From assembly GCF_037893015.1 (NCBI RefSeq), contig NC_133659.1, forward strand, positions 17,935,246 through 17,999,245: a DNA stretch of 64,000 bases, given 5' to 3'. The notes beneath the pieces were generated by a model, which ran no database searches, had not been told where the DNA came from, and saw only the letters and a program-made list of their open reading frames with translations. This document shows, piece after piece, positions 54,180 through 63,640 of the stretch (the first letter of the stretch is position 1; every line of letters begins with the position of its first letter). Both the position numbers and the translations under genes were made by a program. Source of the stretch: Macrotis lagotis. Taxonomy: Eukaryota > Chordata > Mammalia > Peramelemorphia > Peramelidae.

Positions 54180-54360
54180 CTGCCCCAGCTTTCCTTGCTT
54201 TCAGAAATAATTATGTACTGAAAGCTCCAGTGATCCAGACTGGAGATATGAATAAGAACTTGACAGATCGCATCAAATACATTTTGATCTGATTACATTA
54301 CTGAGTCAATTATTATTTCTTGTCACATTAATTACAACACGAGGTATAAGATGTGCCTTA
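54180..54360. other. Candidate conserved noncoding element
   Basis: Non-repetitive AT-rich stretch with clustered homeodomain-like cores: AATAATTATG, GATTACATTA, CAATTATTATT and CATTAATTACA within about 120 bp. The call rests on motif density only. Confidence 0.35.
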
Positions 54361-54571
54361 CAAGAACTCCGTAACTCAATCATAACAGGCTGAATCCTGT
54401 TAGCTGTGTCGGGACTGAGGGGACAGGTCTGCAGTGATGTTGGGGTGGAGGGGGGGAGGATTGAGTACAGCAAAGACTTCCTCTTGGTGTTCCACATCCG
54501 GGCTCTTCCATTCTAGAACAAGGGTGGGGCCTCAAATGAGATCTAAGCGATGCCATGAAAAAGAGTTTGTT
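54361..54571. other. Unassigned sequence
   Basis: Contains a short G-rich run (about 54440-54460) and no recognised family. Confidence 0.4.
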
Positions 54572-54722
54572 CCTTGTACAAGATACATATGTTGATCAAG
54601 ACCCTTGTACAAGATAGATATATAGATATAGAAAGATAGAGATAGAGGTAGAGGTAGAGGTAGAGATAGAGATAGAGATAGAGACAGAGACAGAGACAGA
54701 GACAGAGACAGAGACAGAGACA

Positions 54723-54760
<38 letters not shown>

Positions 54761-54775
54761 TATTTTGATCAAGAT
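54572..54775. repeat. Short tandem duplication whose second copy carries a (GATA)/(GAGACA)/(GA) expansion
   Basis: Copy 1 (54572-54601) runs CCTTGTACAAGATA...TTGATCAAGA. Copy 2 starts CCTTGTACAAGATA at 54603 and ends TTGATCAAGA near 54775, but about 140 bp of GATA, GAGGTA, GAGACA and GA repeats fill its middle. Confidence 0.88.
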
Positions 54776-54794
54776 CTAGAAGGGGCCATACATA

Positions 54795-54935
54795 TCAGAC
54801 AAGAGTCTGACCCCCTTGTTTTACAGATGAGGAAACTAAAGTCTAAAGTGAATGAGTGGTTTAATAAAGGTCACCCAAGTATTAAGTGACAGAGTCTACA
54901 TTCAATTTCAACTCTTCTGACTCTCAGTTCTTTAT
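54795..54935 (-). repeat. MIR-like SINE, antisense
   Basis: 'gttttacagatgaggaaact', 'aataaaggtcacccaagtat' and 'ttcaactcttctgactctca' fit an antisense core and head. Confidence 0.65.
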
Positions 54936-55064
54936 TTCTAAAGGAGCCTGGAGAGAATCTTTTTGCCCAGAGATATTAGGAGTGATAAATAGGTCCTAAG
55001 GATAATTCTAGAGTGAGGGTAAGACTATGAGAAAATTCCATAAAATAAAATTGTAAGCTATTAG

Positions 55065-55480
55065 AGGGCAGAGACTGTCATGCTTTCCTTCACCTTCTCA
55101 GTGTTTAGCAGACTCCTCAGCACTTAGTAAGGAAGATGATGATGATGTTTGTCCTTCAGTCTCAAAGACCATGACATCAGGGAGGTGATGCCATGACATG
55201 CATGTGAATTGGATTTGAGTGAGGGGGGCTGGGCTAAGTCACTAGTTTCACTTAATCCTTCAGAGTCATCTGAGTCCAGTGATCAGGACAACTGGAGATG
55301 GCCAAACAGGATAAGTGACTTGCCTAAGGTCACACAACTTGTACATGTCTGAGAAAGGATTTGAATTCGTGTCCTCCTGACTTCAGGATCCATACTTTAC
55401 CTATATATTTCTAAATTTACATGTATTATCAGCACATAGTAGGCGATTAATATATGTTTGTTGATGTGACATTGCTTCCT
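55065..55480 (+). repeat. L2 3' end split by an RTE-tailed SINE
   Basis: Left part: 'tattagagggcagagactgt', 'tcagcacttagtaagg'. Right part after the SINE: 'atcagcacatagtaggcgat' and 'taatatatgtttgttga'. TCAGCACTTAGTA and TCAGCACATAGTA may be the target duplication, although about 35 unexplained bases separate the SINE from the right copy. Confidence 0.65.
55133..55392 (-). repeat. RTE-tailed tRNA SINE, antisense
   Basis: 'tttgtccttcagtctcaaag', 'accatgacatcagggaggtg', 'gaattggatttgagtgaggg', 'tcaggacaactggagatggc' and 'aggtcacacaacttgtacat' are the reverse of this SINE, including the diagnostic tail. Confidence 0.85.
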
Positions 55481-56309
55481 CATGTCCAACATTGTTAAGT
55501 AACAATAATTACTCAGTTTACCTAAGTTCCTTGTCAGTGATTGCTTTTTCCCCTTTCTTTTGGAATCCTTAGTACTTGGTATTGCAGCTAGCACATAGGC
55601 AGCCCCTAATAAATAGCCACTCAATGAATTACTATTCCTGAGTTTGGCTAGACTCTCTCTGTGGCAAATGCAAAGATGAGCAAGAGTACCTGCCTTCAAG
55701 AAGTCAATAATCCATAGCCTTGTTTGTCTCACACTGGTTGGTGAGATCTGGCCTCTCTTGAAATATCTTTTTATGACTTTCAGGCGGGATTGGAGGATGA
55801 TGTTTTTTTGTGGGGATTTCTAGAATGAATTTATCCCTAGAGAATAAGAACGAACTGTTTTATTTTCTTTCTTTATTTTTTTGCCTTGCAGTGTTCAAAA
55901 CAACATTGAAATTGGTCAAGAACATTATTAGTGACTGGAACCAAATCACCCTCTGGGAATTTCCAGTGTAGCTTCATCAGTATGCATTACCCAAATGCTA
56001 ATTGGTCTATGCATGACCAAGACGTTGGGCCATTATAATTATAGTCACATGTTGTCCTTTCCCAAATTGTCTCACTAATAGCATCATTTTTCTGTAGGAC
56101 TGATGTGGCCTGGTGTAATTCAGAGTGAATACATGGACCATTGAACTGCAAAACTGTTTTCTGTATGATGTTGAATGCAGAAGATGCAACATCTAGACAT
56201 GTTCTGGCAGAGCCCAGATTGGGCTGTTTGTCATATTTTCACTTCTTGAAAACTATGCCTTCATCACCTCCTACCAGGCCTTGACCTAAACTAAATCAGC
56301 ACCTCTTGC
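55481..56309. other. Mostly unassigned; L2 3'-end trace at 55560-55640
   Basis: 'agctagcacataggcagccc' then 'ctaataaatagcc' at about 55588 is an L2 terminus. 55750-56300 has no recognised family. Confidence 0.45.
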
Positions 56310-56780
56310 TAAAAGTGTTCAACTCAGAGCTGACCTTCCCTTTCCTGGTCTCAGCTCCCTTCAATTCATTCTCCACATGGATCCCACAACAATCTTCCTG
56401 AAGCATCGGGTTGCCATGTCATTCCTTTGACTTCAAATCTGCATTTGTAGGAGAAAATAAACACTCCTTTAAAACCCACCTCTGAATTGTACCTTCTGTG
56501 GTTTATTTCGTATTATCCCCCTTCATACAAATGAACCTATTTGCTGCTCTTTGAACTCCATCTCTCTTCTACTTTTTTACCTTTGCATAGGCTATAGCTC
56601 ATATCAGGAACACACTCCTCATCTCTGCCTCTGAGAATTCTTCCCTTTCTTTAAGGCCCAACTTAAATAGGTACTTTTATGTGAATCATTTCCATCTTCC
56701 CTTGCCTTTCTTTGATTAAATTCTTTCCTAGTAACTTGTGTCTTTTTATGTGTATTGGCCCCCAATTTAATGAAAGTTGC
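56310..56780 (+). repeat. L2 LINE 3' region, about 470 bp
   Basis: 'ccacatggatcccacaacaa', 'gaagcatcgggttgccatgt', 'ataaacactcctttaaaacc', 'ctctgaattgtaccttctgt', 'tttctttaaggcccaactta' and 'tttgattaaattctttccta' follow the L2 3'-region order. Confidence 0.7.
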
Positions 56781-56869
56781 ATGTCTATTGATGGGTATAG
56801 GGTAGAGGTAATTCTTGCTCAGGTACCAGATGAATTTTATGCTCTTTTAGATTCCTGAAGTCTGGTAGC

Positions 56870-57147
56870 ATGAAGAGTACATAGAGGGTTTGGTGTAGAG
56901 TCAGATGAACCTGAGTTTGAAGACTTCCACTAGCATTTACAGGCCATTGGCACTTGATGGCACTAAACCTGGGCAAGTCAGTCTTCATCTTTGAAGTAGG
57001 GATAATAATCATACTCATCTTTCAAGGTTATTATTAATATCAAAATGCACACACACATGAAAGAAATGGTACTCCAGTATCTTTGTCAAAAAACCCCAAA
57101 TGGTATCATAAAGTATCCGACATGACTGAAACAAATGAACAACAAAA
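56870..57147 (+). repeat. MAR1 CORE-SINE, sense
   Basis: The head is worn, with 'gagtcagatgaacctgagtt' as the box-B region. The tail is clear: 'aaatggtactccagtatctt', 'tgtcaaaaaaccccaaatgg', 'tatccgacatgactgaaaca'. Confidence 0.88.
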
Positions 57148-57229
57148 AATTCATAAATACATATGGATGTGTATGTGTGTGTAGTGTGTTTAGTTCCTAT
57201 TGCATAGTCAATATTATCTATCTGTCTTT

Positions 57230-57311
57230 CTATCATCCATCTATGCTTCCATCCATCCATCTATCCATCCATCTATCCATCTTTCTATCTTTCTATCTAT
57301 CTCTAAGGGTA

Positions 57312-57369
<58 letters not shown>

Positions 57370-57407
57370 CACACACGTATAGTGTGTGTGTGTGTGTGTG
57401 TGTGTGC
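57230..57407. repeat. Compound microsatellite ending in an inverted (CA)n/(TG)n hairpin
   Basis: Successive blocks are TCCATCTA-type repeats (57235-57302), CT repeats (57312-57328), CA repeats (57330-57376) and TG repeats (57380-57406). Only GTATA separates the CA and TG arms. Confidence 0.95.
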
Positions 57408-57620
57408 ATATGACCATACAATAGGAGCTTAATTAATATTTGTTGTTTGATTGGCTATAAAGAGTTGGAAATTTGTTCAATCTCCAAGTACTATGGTGAC
57501 TAATATTGCAAAATTCTTAATAAGAAAATAGATCGATAAAGTTGGGTTTATTAATTGTGATTATGGAAAATGTTCAATGTCAAAATAAAGACTTCAGATT
57601 TTATTCAAGAATCAATGTGG

Positions 57621-57780
57621 GGGTGGCTAGGTGGCGTAGTGGATAAAGCACCAGCCCTGGAGTCAGGAGGACCTGGGTTCAAATCCGGTCTCAGACACTT
57701 AATAATGACCTAGCTGTGTGGCCTTGGGCAAGCCACTTAACCCCATCTGCCTTGCAAAAAAAATAAAACCCTAAAAAAAA
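57621..57780 (+). repeat. WSINE1-like SINE, sense, full length, perfect target duplication
   Basis: Head GGGTGGCTAGGTGGCGTAGT, box B GGTTCAAATCC, tail 'cttgcaaaaaaaataaaacc' and an A-run. AAGAATCAATGTGG is identical at 57607-57620 and 57781-57794, and the sequence matches the other full-length copies well. It is probably among the youngest insertions. Confidence 0.97.
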
Positions 57781-57839
57781 AAGAATCAATGTGGTTCTAT
57801 GGGAGGATTTTAAACAGGGAAGTTTTAGGAATAAGAGCA

Positions 57840-57935
57840 TAAATCTAGAACAGGTCATCTTCTCCAACCCTCCCATTTACAAATGAAGAAACTGAGGTTT
57901 ATATAGATTAAAAGAGCCAGGCTCCACAGGAAGCA
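57840..57935 (-). repeat. MIR-like fragment, antisense
   Basis: 'gaacaggtcatcttctccaa' then 'atttacaaatgaagaaactg' is a worn core. Confidence 0.55.
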
Positions 57936-58784
57936 TTCAGGAGGATTTAAAGGGAAGAAAATTGAAGATGGGTGGGGAGACTGTAAAGATATGATTACTC
58001 TACATAGGATCTTTTAAAGATCTCACTTAGGGTGTTGGCAGTAGGAATAAAAATGAATGGTTGACATTGAGATAGCTGTTATAGAAGGTAACATTTTAAG
58101 GTAAAATAGCATTTATTCTTACAGTCAAAAGTGAAGGGTTCAGTGTTGTAACTATGGTAAGTCAACTGGTCCTTTGCCACAAGGCACTGAAAAAAATTCA
58201 CTTTCTCTTGGCTCAGAAAGTCAAATAACAATAGCACTTTCCTTGGTGAACTTACCCTAAGGCAAATTCACTTTCTTTTAACTCGACCACACCTGTTCTT
58301 TGTGCCATAGCACCACTCCACCCTCATTTGCAACTGAGAGGGCTACCATTCACCCAAAGGTTTTTTTTTTATCCCTGCAGGAGTTGTGACCCCTTTTGAG
58401 TTCCTGTCCTAGCTTTGACACTTGTACTGCCCCTGGTCAAGTCTTCATTTTCCTTCAGTTTCAGGGTTTTTTTTTCTGTGAAAATGAGCAATGGTTTCCC
58501 CTTCTATTTGTTAACGAACAGATTTTGTAACCCTTGAGGAGGCATAGAAATTTGAATTATTATTATTATTATTTTTAAAAAAGGCTCATCTGCAGAACAT
58601 GGAACCAGATTGAATGTGGGAGGCCCAAGGGAGAGAAAGCAAAGGATGACTCAGAGACTTTGAACATGAGTGATTGGGGGGCTGCTGCTACCCATTACAG
58701 AAACTGAGGAATCTAGAGGAAAAGTAGATTTCATAGAGAAACTAATCCATTGAGTTCAGGGAACATTAACACAGGCTAATGGAT
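57936..58784. other. Unassigned sequence
   Basis: No recognised family apart from an (ATT)n run at 58555-58574. 58140-58480 is pyrimidine-rich and non-repetitive. Confidence 0.45.
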
Positions 58785-58968
58785 ATCGTGCTGGAAGGAA
58801 CCTCAAGCGTTCTACAGTCCAAATCCCTCCTCCTAGATTATAGACAAAAAATTGAGGCTCAGAAAGAATGGGTAACTTGTGTAATTTCACACAGATGGTA
58901 AGCATTAGAGATAGGGTTTGATCTCAGGTCCTCTTATAAAGCAAACACTTTTTCCACTGCACATAACA
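58785..58968 (-). repeat. MIR-like SINE, antisense
   Basis: 'gctggaaggaacctcaagcg', 'aaaattgaggctcagaaaga' and 'gtttgatctcaggtcctctt' follow the antisense order. Confidence 0.7.
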
Positions 58969-59039
58969 ATTTTGAGATTCCCTTTGAACATCAAGGATGG
59001 TGGTGTCCAGGAGACAATAGGTAAACTATATTATCTACC

Positions 59040-59222
59040 TACTGGTTTTCCTGGTTTCCCTTAAATATCAAATAAAATATATTTTTACAAGAAATCTTTC
59101 CTAACCCTTCTCAATTCTATTGACTTTTATTAATTATCTTAATAATCTATTCTATTATTTCATAATCTATTAATATCTTCTATTATCTTCAATTGATCCT
59201 ATATATAGCTTGTTTTGTGTTT

Positions 59223-59264
<42 letters not shown>

Positions 59265-59395
59265 ATTGTCCTCCCTATTAGATTATAAGGTTCATGAGGG
59301 CAGAGATTGTCATTTGCCACTTTTTTTGTGTGTTTCCAGTGTTTAATAGTGTCCAACAAAGAGTAGGGACTTAATAAATGTTTGTTGAGTGTCAA
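59040..59395 (+). repeat. L2 3' end containing a (TG)n expansion
   Basis: 'aagaaatctttcctaaccct', 'attagattataaggttcatg', 'agggcagagattgtcatttg' and 'agggacttaataaatgtttg' are clear L2 3' terminus segments. A TG run at 59220-59260 sits inside it. Confidence 0.8.
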
Positions 59396-60393
59396 ACTGG
59401 AATTTGGGAAAGAAATTAGGACTGCAGGATAGAGATTTATAAGTCATTCTTAATGAGCTCCAATGCCATATTTGAAACTAGGAGGGATTCCAACAAAAAT
59501 GTTTCAATTCTTAATAACCATAAGAAGAAATATTTAGCATAATGTAGATTTCTTTATCTTAAGAAATGTCCCCTCCCAAAACAGTCCCACAAAATCAACA
59601 CAGAACCTGATTCCTACTGAAGCTTGCTATATTTGCTTCTTTCTTAGTTTTCCTCTCTTTGAAGTGAGTAGCAGTAATGGGCAAAAGTAGAAGAAAGAAA
59701 AGGAATCAGCCCAGATGACTTAAATTTCCATTAAATTAGGCAAGGTTTCTAAAAGATAAAAGGAAAGGTCTTGGGGCCAAACATATTTATGGTTTCGTTG
59801 AACTGCTCAATCCAAATGTGGCTACCCCCCCCCCCGCCCCCATCTCTAATCTAGAGCATGCATGCTTGAGGATGCCAGGTGCTAGAGAACCTATTCCAGG
59901 TTTGAAACCAGAAGGATTTAAATTAGGGTTTGACCAAAGGCAAGCTCCTAGAGTTGGCAGAGTTGGGTATTGTCCTCTCTTCTGAATGATCTGGTTTTCC
60001 TGAGGGTGTCCCACAGCTCTGCAGCCACTTAGGGTCTTTAAGGGGGAAGCATCTTTCTTTGATCCTTCCTGGTTTTCCTCTGGCATACTGTCTTCTGATA
60101 GATAGCAATTAGGTGTTTGGAGAAACTCGTTTATGAATGAATTCCCACATGTTTAAGGGGTTAGCCTTCATTTTCACAAATTTAAAATCATTTGTGACTT
60201 TATATCCCTTATGCTTAATACAATATCTAGTCCATAAGAGATAGTTAACAATTCTTGTTGTTTGATTGATCAATTCATCTATACATATTAAAGAAATTTC
60301 ATTTGAGTAATGAATTACTCAGTAGAAATGTATTGTGTCTACTATATGCTAGAGATTTCTGCAAGTCCATGATGGACCTTCTTCTTGAGGAAG

Positions 60394-60395
<2 letters not shown>
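59396..60395. other. Mostly unassigned; poly-C run and L2 trace
   Basis: A C-run interrupted by one G lies at 59825-59841. An L2 3' trace lies at 60195-60260 ('aatatctagtccataagaga'). The sequence 59860-60110 is non-repetitive with open frames under 100 codons. Confidence 0.45.
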
Positions 60396-60436
<41 letters not shown>

Positions 60437-60610
60437 TCCCTCCCTCCCAACCCCCTCCCCCTCTCTCACATACACAGATACACAGACACACTCATACATA
60501 CCCACATATACCCCCCACACCCCCTCACATCCATAGAAACACCTTCACACACACACATACATACACATGTATACACACACATACACACACACACTCATGC
60601 ACACCCACTC
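60396..60610. repeat. (CT)n then (CA)n-rich compound simple repeat
   Basis: A pure CT run (60398-60430), a C-rich stretch, then imperfect CA/CATA repeats to 60610. Confidence 0.95.
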
Positions 60611-60689
60611 TGTGCTGAGAAAACTCCTTTTATTAATGTGGGTATGTTCCTGCTCTTTAATTCAGTGTTAGAGATTTACCTGGTTTAAA

Positions 60690-60800
60690 TCTTCAGACAC
60701 TTGATTATGGTCAAACAGCCAGTATGAGTCTGAGATAGGACTTGAACCCCAGTCTTCTTGTCTCATAAATCATTTGTTTATCAACTATACTATCTAGTCA
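60690..60800 (-). repeat. CORE-SINE head, antisense, worn
   Basis: 'tggtcaaacagccagtatga' and 'gacttgaaccccagtcttct' with a head remnant 'actatactatctagtc'. Confidence 0.6.
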
Positions 60801-60834
60801 TGAGGAAGGAATCCAGTATTAAAAAACAAGAATG

Positions 60835-60946
60835 TTTTATTATTATTAATGTATAAAAAACATTATTTGTACAAAAAAGAGAATTAATAAATATAAAATA
60901 AAATAAAATGAATAAATAAAAAAAACCAATAAATAAAGATGGCAGG
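60835..60946. repeat. A-rich (AAATA)n tract
   Basis: Irregular AAATA/AATAAAT units just before the L1 5' region. It could be the tail of an older retroposon or local expansion at the insertion site. Confidence 0.8.
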
Positions 60947-61390
60947 AAAAAAGGCAAGAACTCACCTGAACTCTCCTACATTCCCCTCCAAACAACTTTA
61001 AAATAACACCTCAAATTGAATGCTGAAATGGTAGAACCAACAAATGTTTGGAGTATAATAAGTGTCTAGCCCAGGACAACAAAGGAGATCTTCAGAGGGT
61101 CTAAGGGTGATGGTCAAACTTGGAGCCCAGTGAAAACTGCATGAGTGGTGGGGTGATAGCAGCAAGTCTTAGTGGCAGTTCATCAGCAAAAGCAGGAAAA
61201 ATTTCAAGAGTTGCCAATCCACAGACAGCAAGATCAGAAGATTACAGGGCTCTTTTGATAGCATTGGATAAAGGATTCTGTCTCATTGCCCTTGAGCAAT
61301 TCTAGATGGCAGTTCCAGAGCTTAGAGAAATATTAGCTCATTAGTCTTTGTGTTGACAGGGGTGTAGGGGTCCTGGTCACAGTACATGGA
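60947..61390 (+). mobile_element. L1 5'UTR-like segment, sense
   Basis: 'gatggcaggaaaaaaggcaa', 'gaactcacctgaactctcct', 'ccaaacaactttaaaataac', 'acctcaaattgaatgctgaa' and 'agaattctg'-like 'aggattctgtctcattgccc' follow the order of a marsupial L1 5'UTR as I remember it. It is the left end of the composite L1 that continues at 62727. The match is best in the first 200 bases. Confidence 0.6.
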
Positions 61391-61419
61391 CAAAAAAGAG
61401 TGCTTCTGATCCTTGGTTA

Positions 61420-61770
61420 GTTGGTTGGTTCCTACCCTTCTTTATCAATGAAGACCAAAATGATATCACTATGTTTGAGACAAATGACAGTGTGTCCTAC
61501 TGTGTCTGATCAGATCAATACGAGCTCAGAATGCTCTATCACAGGTTGGGCACAAATAGTCCATGGGAACACCTGGGTGGGTACTCTAAACTTACTTTAA
61601 TCACATTTCCTTTGAGCTGCTTGGATTCTTCCTTCCTGATGGAGTGTAGCCCTCTCTGAAAAGGGCACCCCATGCTGGGTGGTGCTGTACCAGTGTCTCC
61701 CAAGTTGTACAATCAATTCCAAAGTTCTCCAAGGAGACCTTCAGGATCCCTAACCAACCAGACTACAGGC
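61420..61770 (-). mobile_element. RTE-type LINE, C-terminal ORF fragment, antisense
   Basis: Reading the minus strand from about 61750 gives about 36 uninterrupted residues including LKVSLENFGIDCTTWETLVQ and HHPAWGALFREG. I recognise this as the C-terminal region of an RTE retrotransposon ORF. Farther on the frame has stops (around 61570), where the family has a zinc-finger-like tail. The rest of the element is missing. RTE supplies the machinery and tail for MAR1 and the RTE-tailed SINEs nearby. Confidence 0.75.
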
Positions 61771-61881
61771 CAGAAGAGTAGTGACCACATGTCTTCTTAG
61801 GTCTTATCACCTTGAAAGAACTGAAAACCTATAGACCACTCCCCCACTCCACCAGAGCTAGCTCTGAAAGCAATAGCTTTG

Positions 61882-62040
61882 TTGTTGGTCCTTTGTTCTC
61901 AAAGAAGCCCCAAAGACTTCAGGAGAGTGAAGTCTTGATTTGCATGTAAACTGGATTTGAGGGAGGCAGAGCAGTACAAAGAAGAAAACTTGGTCTCCTA
62001 AGGTCATTGAAGTCCATTAGCAATACAGATCAAAATGAGG
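61882..62040 (-). repeat. RTE-tailed SINE or RTE 3' end, antisense
   Basis: 'ttggtcctttgttctcaaag', 'gtgaagtcttgatttgcatg' and 'aactggatttgagggaggca' are a worn version of the tail seen at 55133. It may be the 3' end of the RTE just to its left or a separate SINE. Confidence 0.6.
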
Positions 62041-62450
62041 GGAAAAATAACTGGTCAACTGACATTGACCTTTTTTAAAATTAAGGTTGATTCCAGGGTC
62101 TCAGTTTTTCTGAGGCCACCACCCATTTAATGACTAAAGGCTAGGTAAGAATTGAGACAACAGATGGCTCAATTTATCTTCCCAGAGATCAATTTGGAAG
62201 AAGATCATTACAGTTTCTGGGCAGAAAGGGAAAGAAATGCTTTTTTACACTTATTCTTAGCCATCAAAACCTAACAATGTCACAGAAACTTGGGTGGGGC
62301 CTATTATTAACTATTCCATGAATAAGCCTAGTCAAATAACTCCATTTAAAACATAGGAGTTTTCTAAAAAAAACTTTTTCCAAATCTATATCTCAAGAGT
62401 TCAATAAATGGAAGCAGAGCAGAAGTAAATTGTCCCAATTTTTGAGAAAA
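62041..62450. other. Unassigned sequence inside the composite L1
   Basis: No recognised family. It may be L1 5' region or a foreign insertion. Confidence 0.35.
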
Positions 62451-62454
62451 TAAT

Positions 62455-62628
62455 AAGGAATAAAAAGAGGACAAGAAAAAGAAAGAGAAGACAAAAAAGA
62501 TGAAGACAACAAGAAAAGTAAGAGGAAGAAGAAGAAGTAGAAGGAGAAGAAGAAGAAGGAAGAAAAGGTGGAGGAGGGGAGGGGGAAGGAGGGGGGGAAG
62601 GGGAGGGGGAGGAGGAGGGGGATACATT
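62455..62628. repeat. (GAA)n/(GGA)n purine tract with long G-runs
   Basis: The + strand changes from GAAGAA-type repeats to GGAGGGGG-type repeats (62565-62622). The run of many closely spaced G-tracts could fold into G-quadruplexes. Confidence 0.95.
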
Positions 62629-62726
62629 GGCAGATTGAAGACAAGCAAGAAAAGCCTTAAGCTTGTCCTCTCCACCTCAGGAGCAGAGCCCATCTTTAAC
62701 ATAGATATGTCAATAGGCTGAAAAAA

Positions 62727-63640
62727 ATGAGCAAACATTAACAAAGAACCTGACCATAGAAAGTTATTATGATGACAGGGAGAATCAAGTCACAAACTAA
62801 GAAAACAAGTCAAAAGAGCTTTTTTGAAGAGAGTTTTAAAATAAAATAAGAGACCTGGGGGAAAATTGCTGAAAGAAATTAGAATGATTCAAGAAAAACA
62901 TGTTAAGTCAACAATTTGATAAAAGAGGAACAAATAAGTTCTTGAAGAAAATAATACCCTAAAAACAGAATTAGCTAAATGGAAAACAAAGTAAAAAAGC
63001 TCATTCAGTGAAGACAATAATTCTTTGCAGAACTAGGAGAACATTTTACACAGTAAGAATAGCATCGTGTGACAATATATTATGATTTACCTAGTTCTTT
63101 TCAGTAATACAATGATCTAAGACAATTTTAAAAAACTCATGACAGAAAATGTAATCCACATCCAGAGAACAAACTATGAAATTTCTAAATAAAGATCAAA
63201 GCACATTGTTTTCACTTTTTTTGTGGCTTTTTCCATTTGTTCTACTTCTTTTTTCTTAACATGAATAATGAAATTTGTTAAATATTATTGCACCTATATA
63301 ACCTATGTTGGATTGCATACTGTCTTGGAGAAGGGGGATGGAGGGAAGTAAAAATTTTAGAACTCAAAATCTGATCCAAATGAATGTTGAAAACTATCTT
63401 TACATACAATTGAAAAATATTATTTACTAAAAAAATGAAAATTATTCCTTAAAAAAAAATAAAATAGGCAAGTAGAAGTTAATGACCCTAGCAAGAAAAG
63501 TCAAGAAACATCAAGAAACATCAAGAAAAAATTTAAAAGTCCAAAGATTAAAAAAAATAAAAGAAGAAAATGCAAAATACTTGATTGGAAATACAATTGA
63601 CCTAGATCCAGGAGAGATAATTTAAGAATTATTTGAGGGA
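62727..63640 (+). pseudogene. L1 ORF1 remnant, split by a younger L1 tail
   Basis: L1 ORF1 normally encodes an RNA-binding chaperone with coiled coil and RRM. An ATG at 62727 begins MSKH-like sequence, and coiled-coil-type text follows ('gaatgattcaagaaaaacat', 'acagaattagctaaatggaa'). The frame is broken by indels. At 63028 a 3' L1 piece interrupts it; ORF1 resumes at about 63452 ('aataggcaagtagaagttaa'). Near 63605-63637 it reads R-S-R-R-D-N-L-R-I-I, the start of the RRM part. The C-terminal half of ORF1 is missing. Confidence 0.75.
63028..63438 (+). mobile_element. 5'-truncated L1 3' end inserted in an older L1 ORF1
   Basis: 'cagaactaggagaacatttt', 'acacagtaagaatagcatcg', 'ccacatccagagaacaaact', 'aacctatgttggattgcata' and 'gttgaaaactatctttacat' are the sense 3' end of L1. 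Flanks AATAATTCTTTG (63016-63027) and AATTATTCCTTA (63439-63451) look like the target duplication. ORF1 text continues on both sides. Confidence 0.85.

Noticed and set aside
57621..57695. tRNA-like promoter boxes in SINE heads (also at 51581, 42560 and others)
   Set aside because: Box A and box B are present, but the cloverleaf and CCA-end context of a real tRNA are not; these are SINE promoters.
62364..62744. 126-codon minus-strand frame with poly-Pro and poly-Leu
   Set aside because: Direct translation of the GGA/GAA simple repeat inside L1 sequence.
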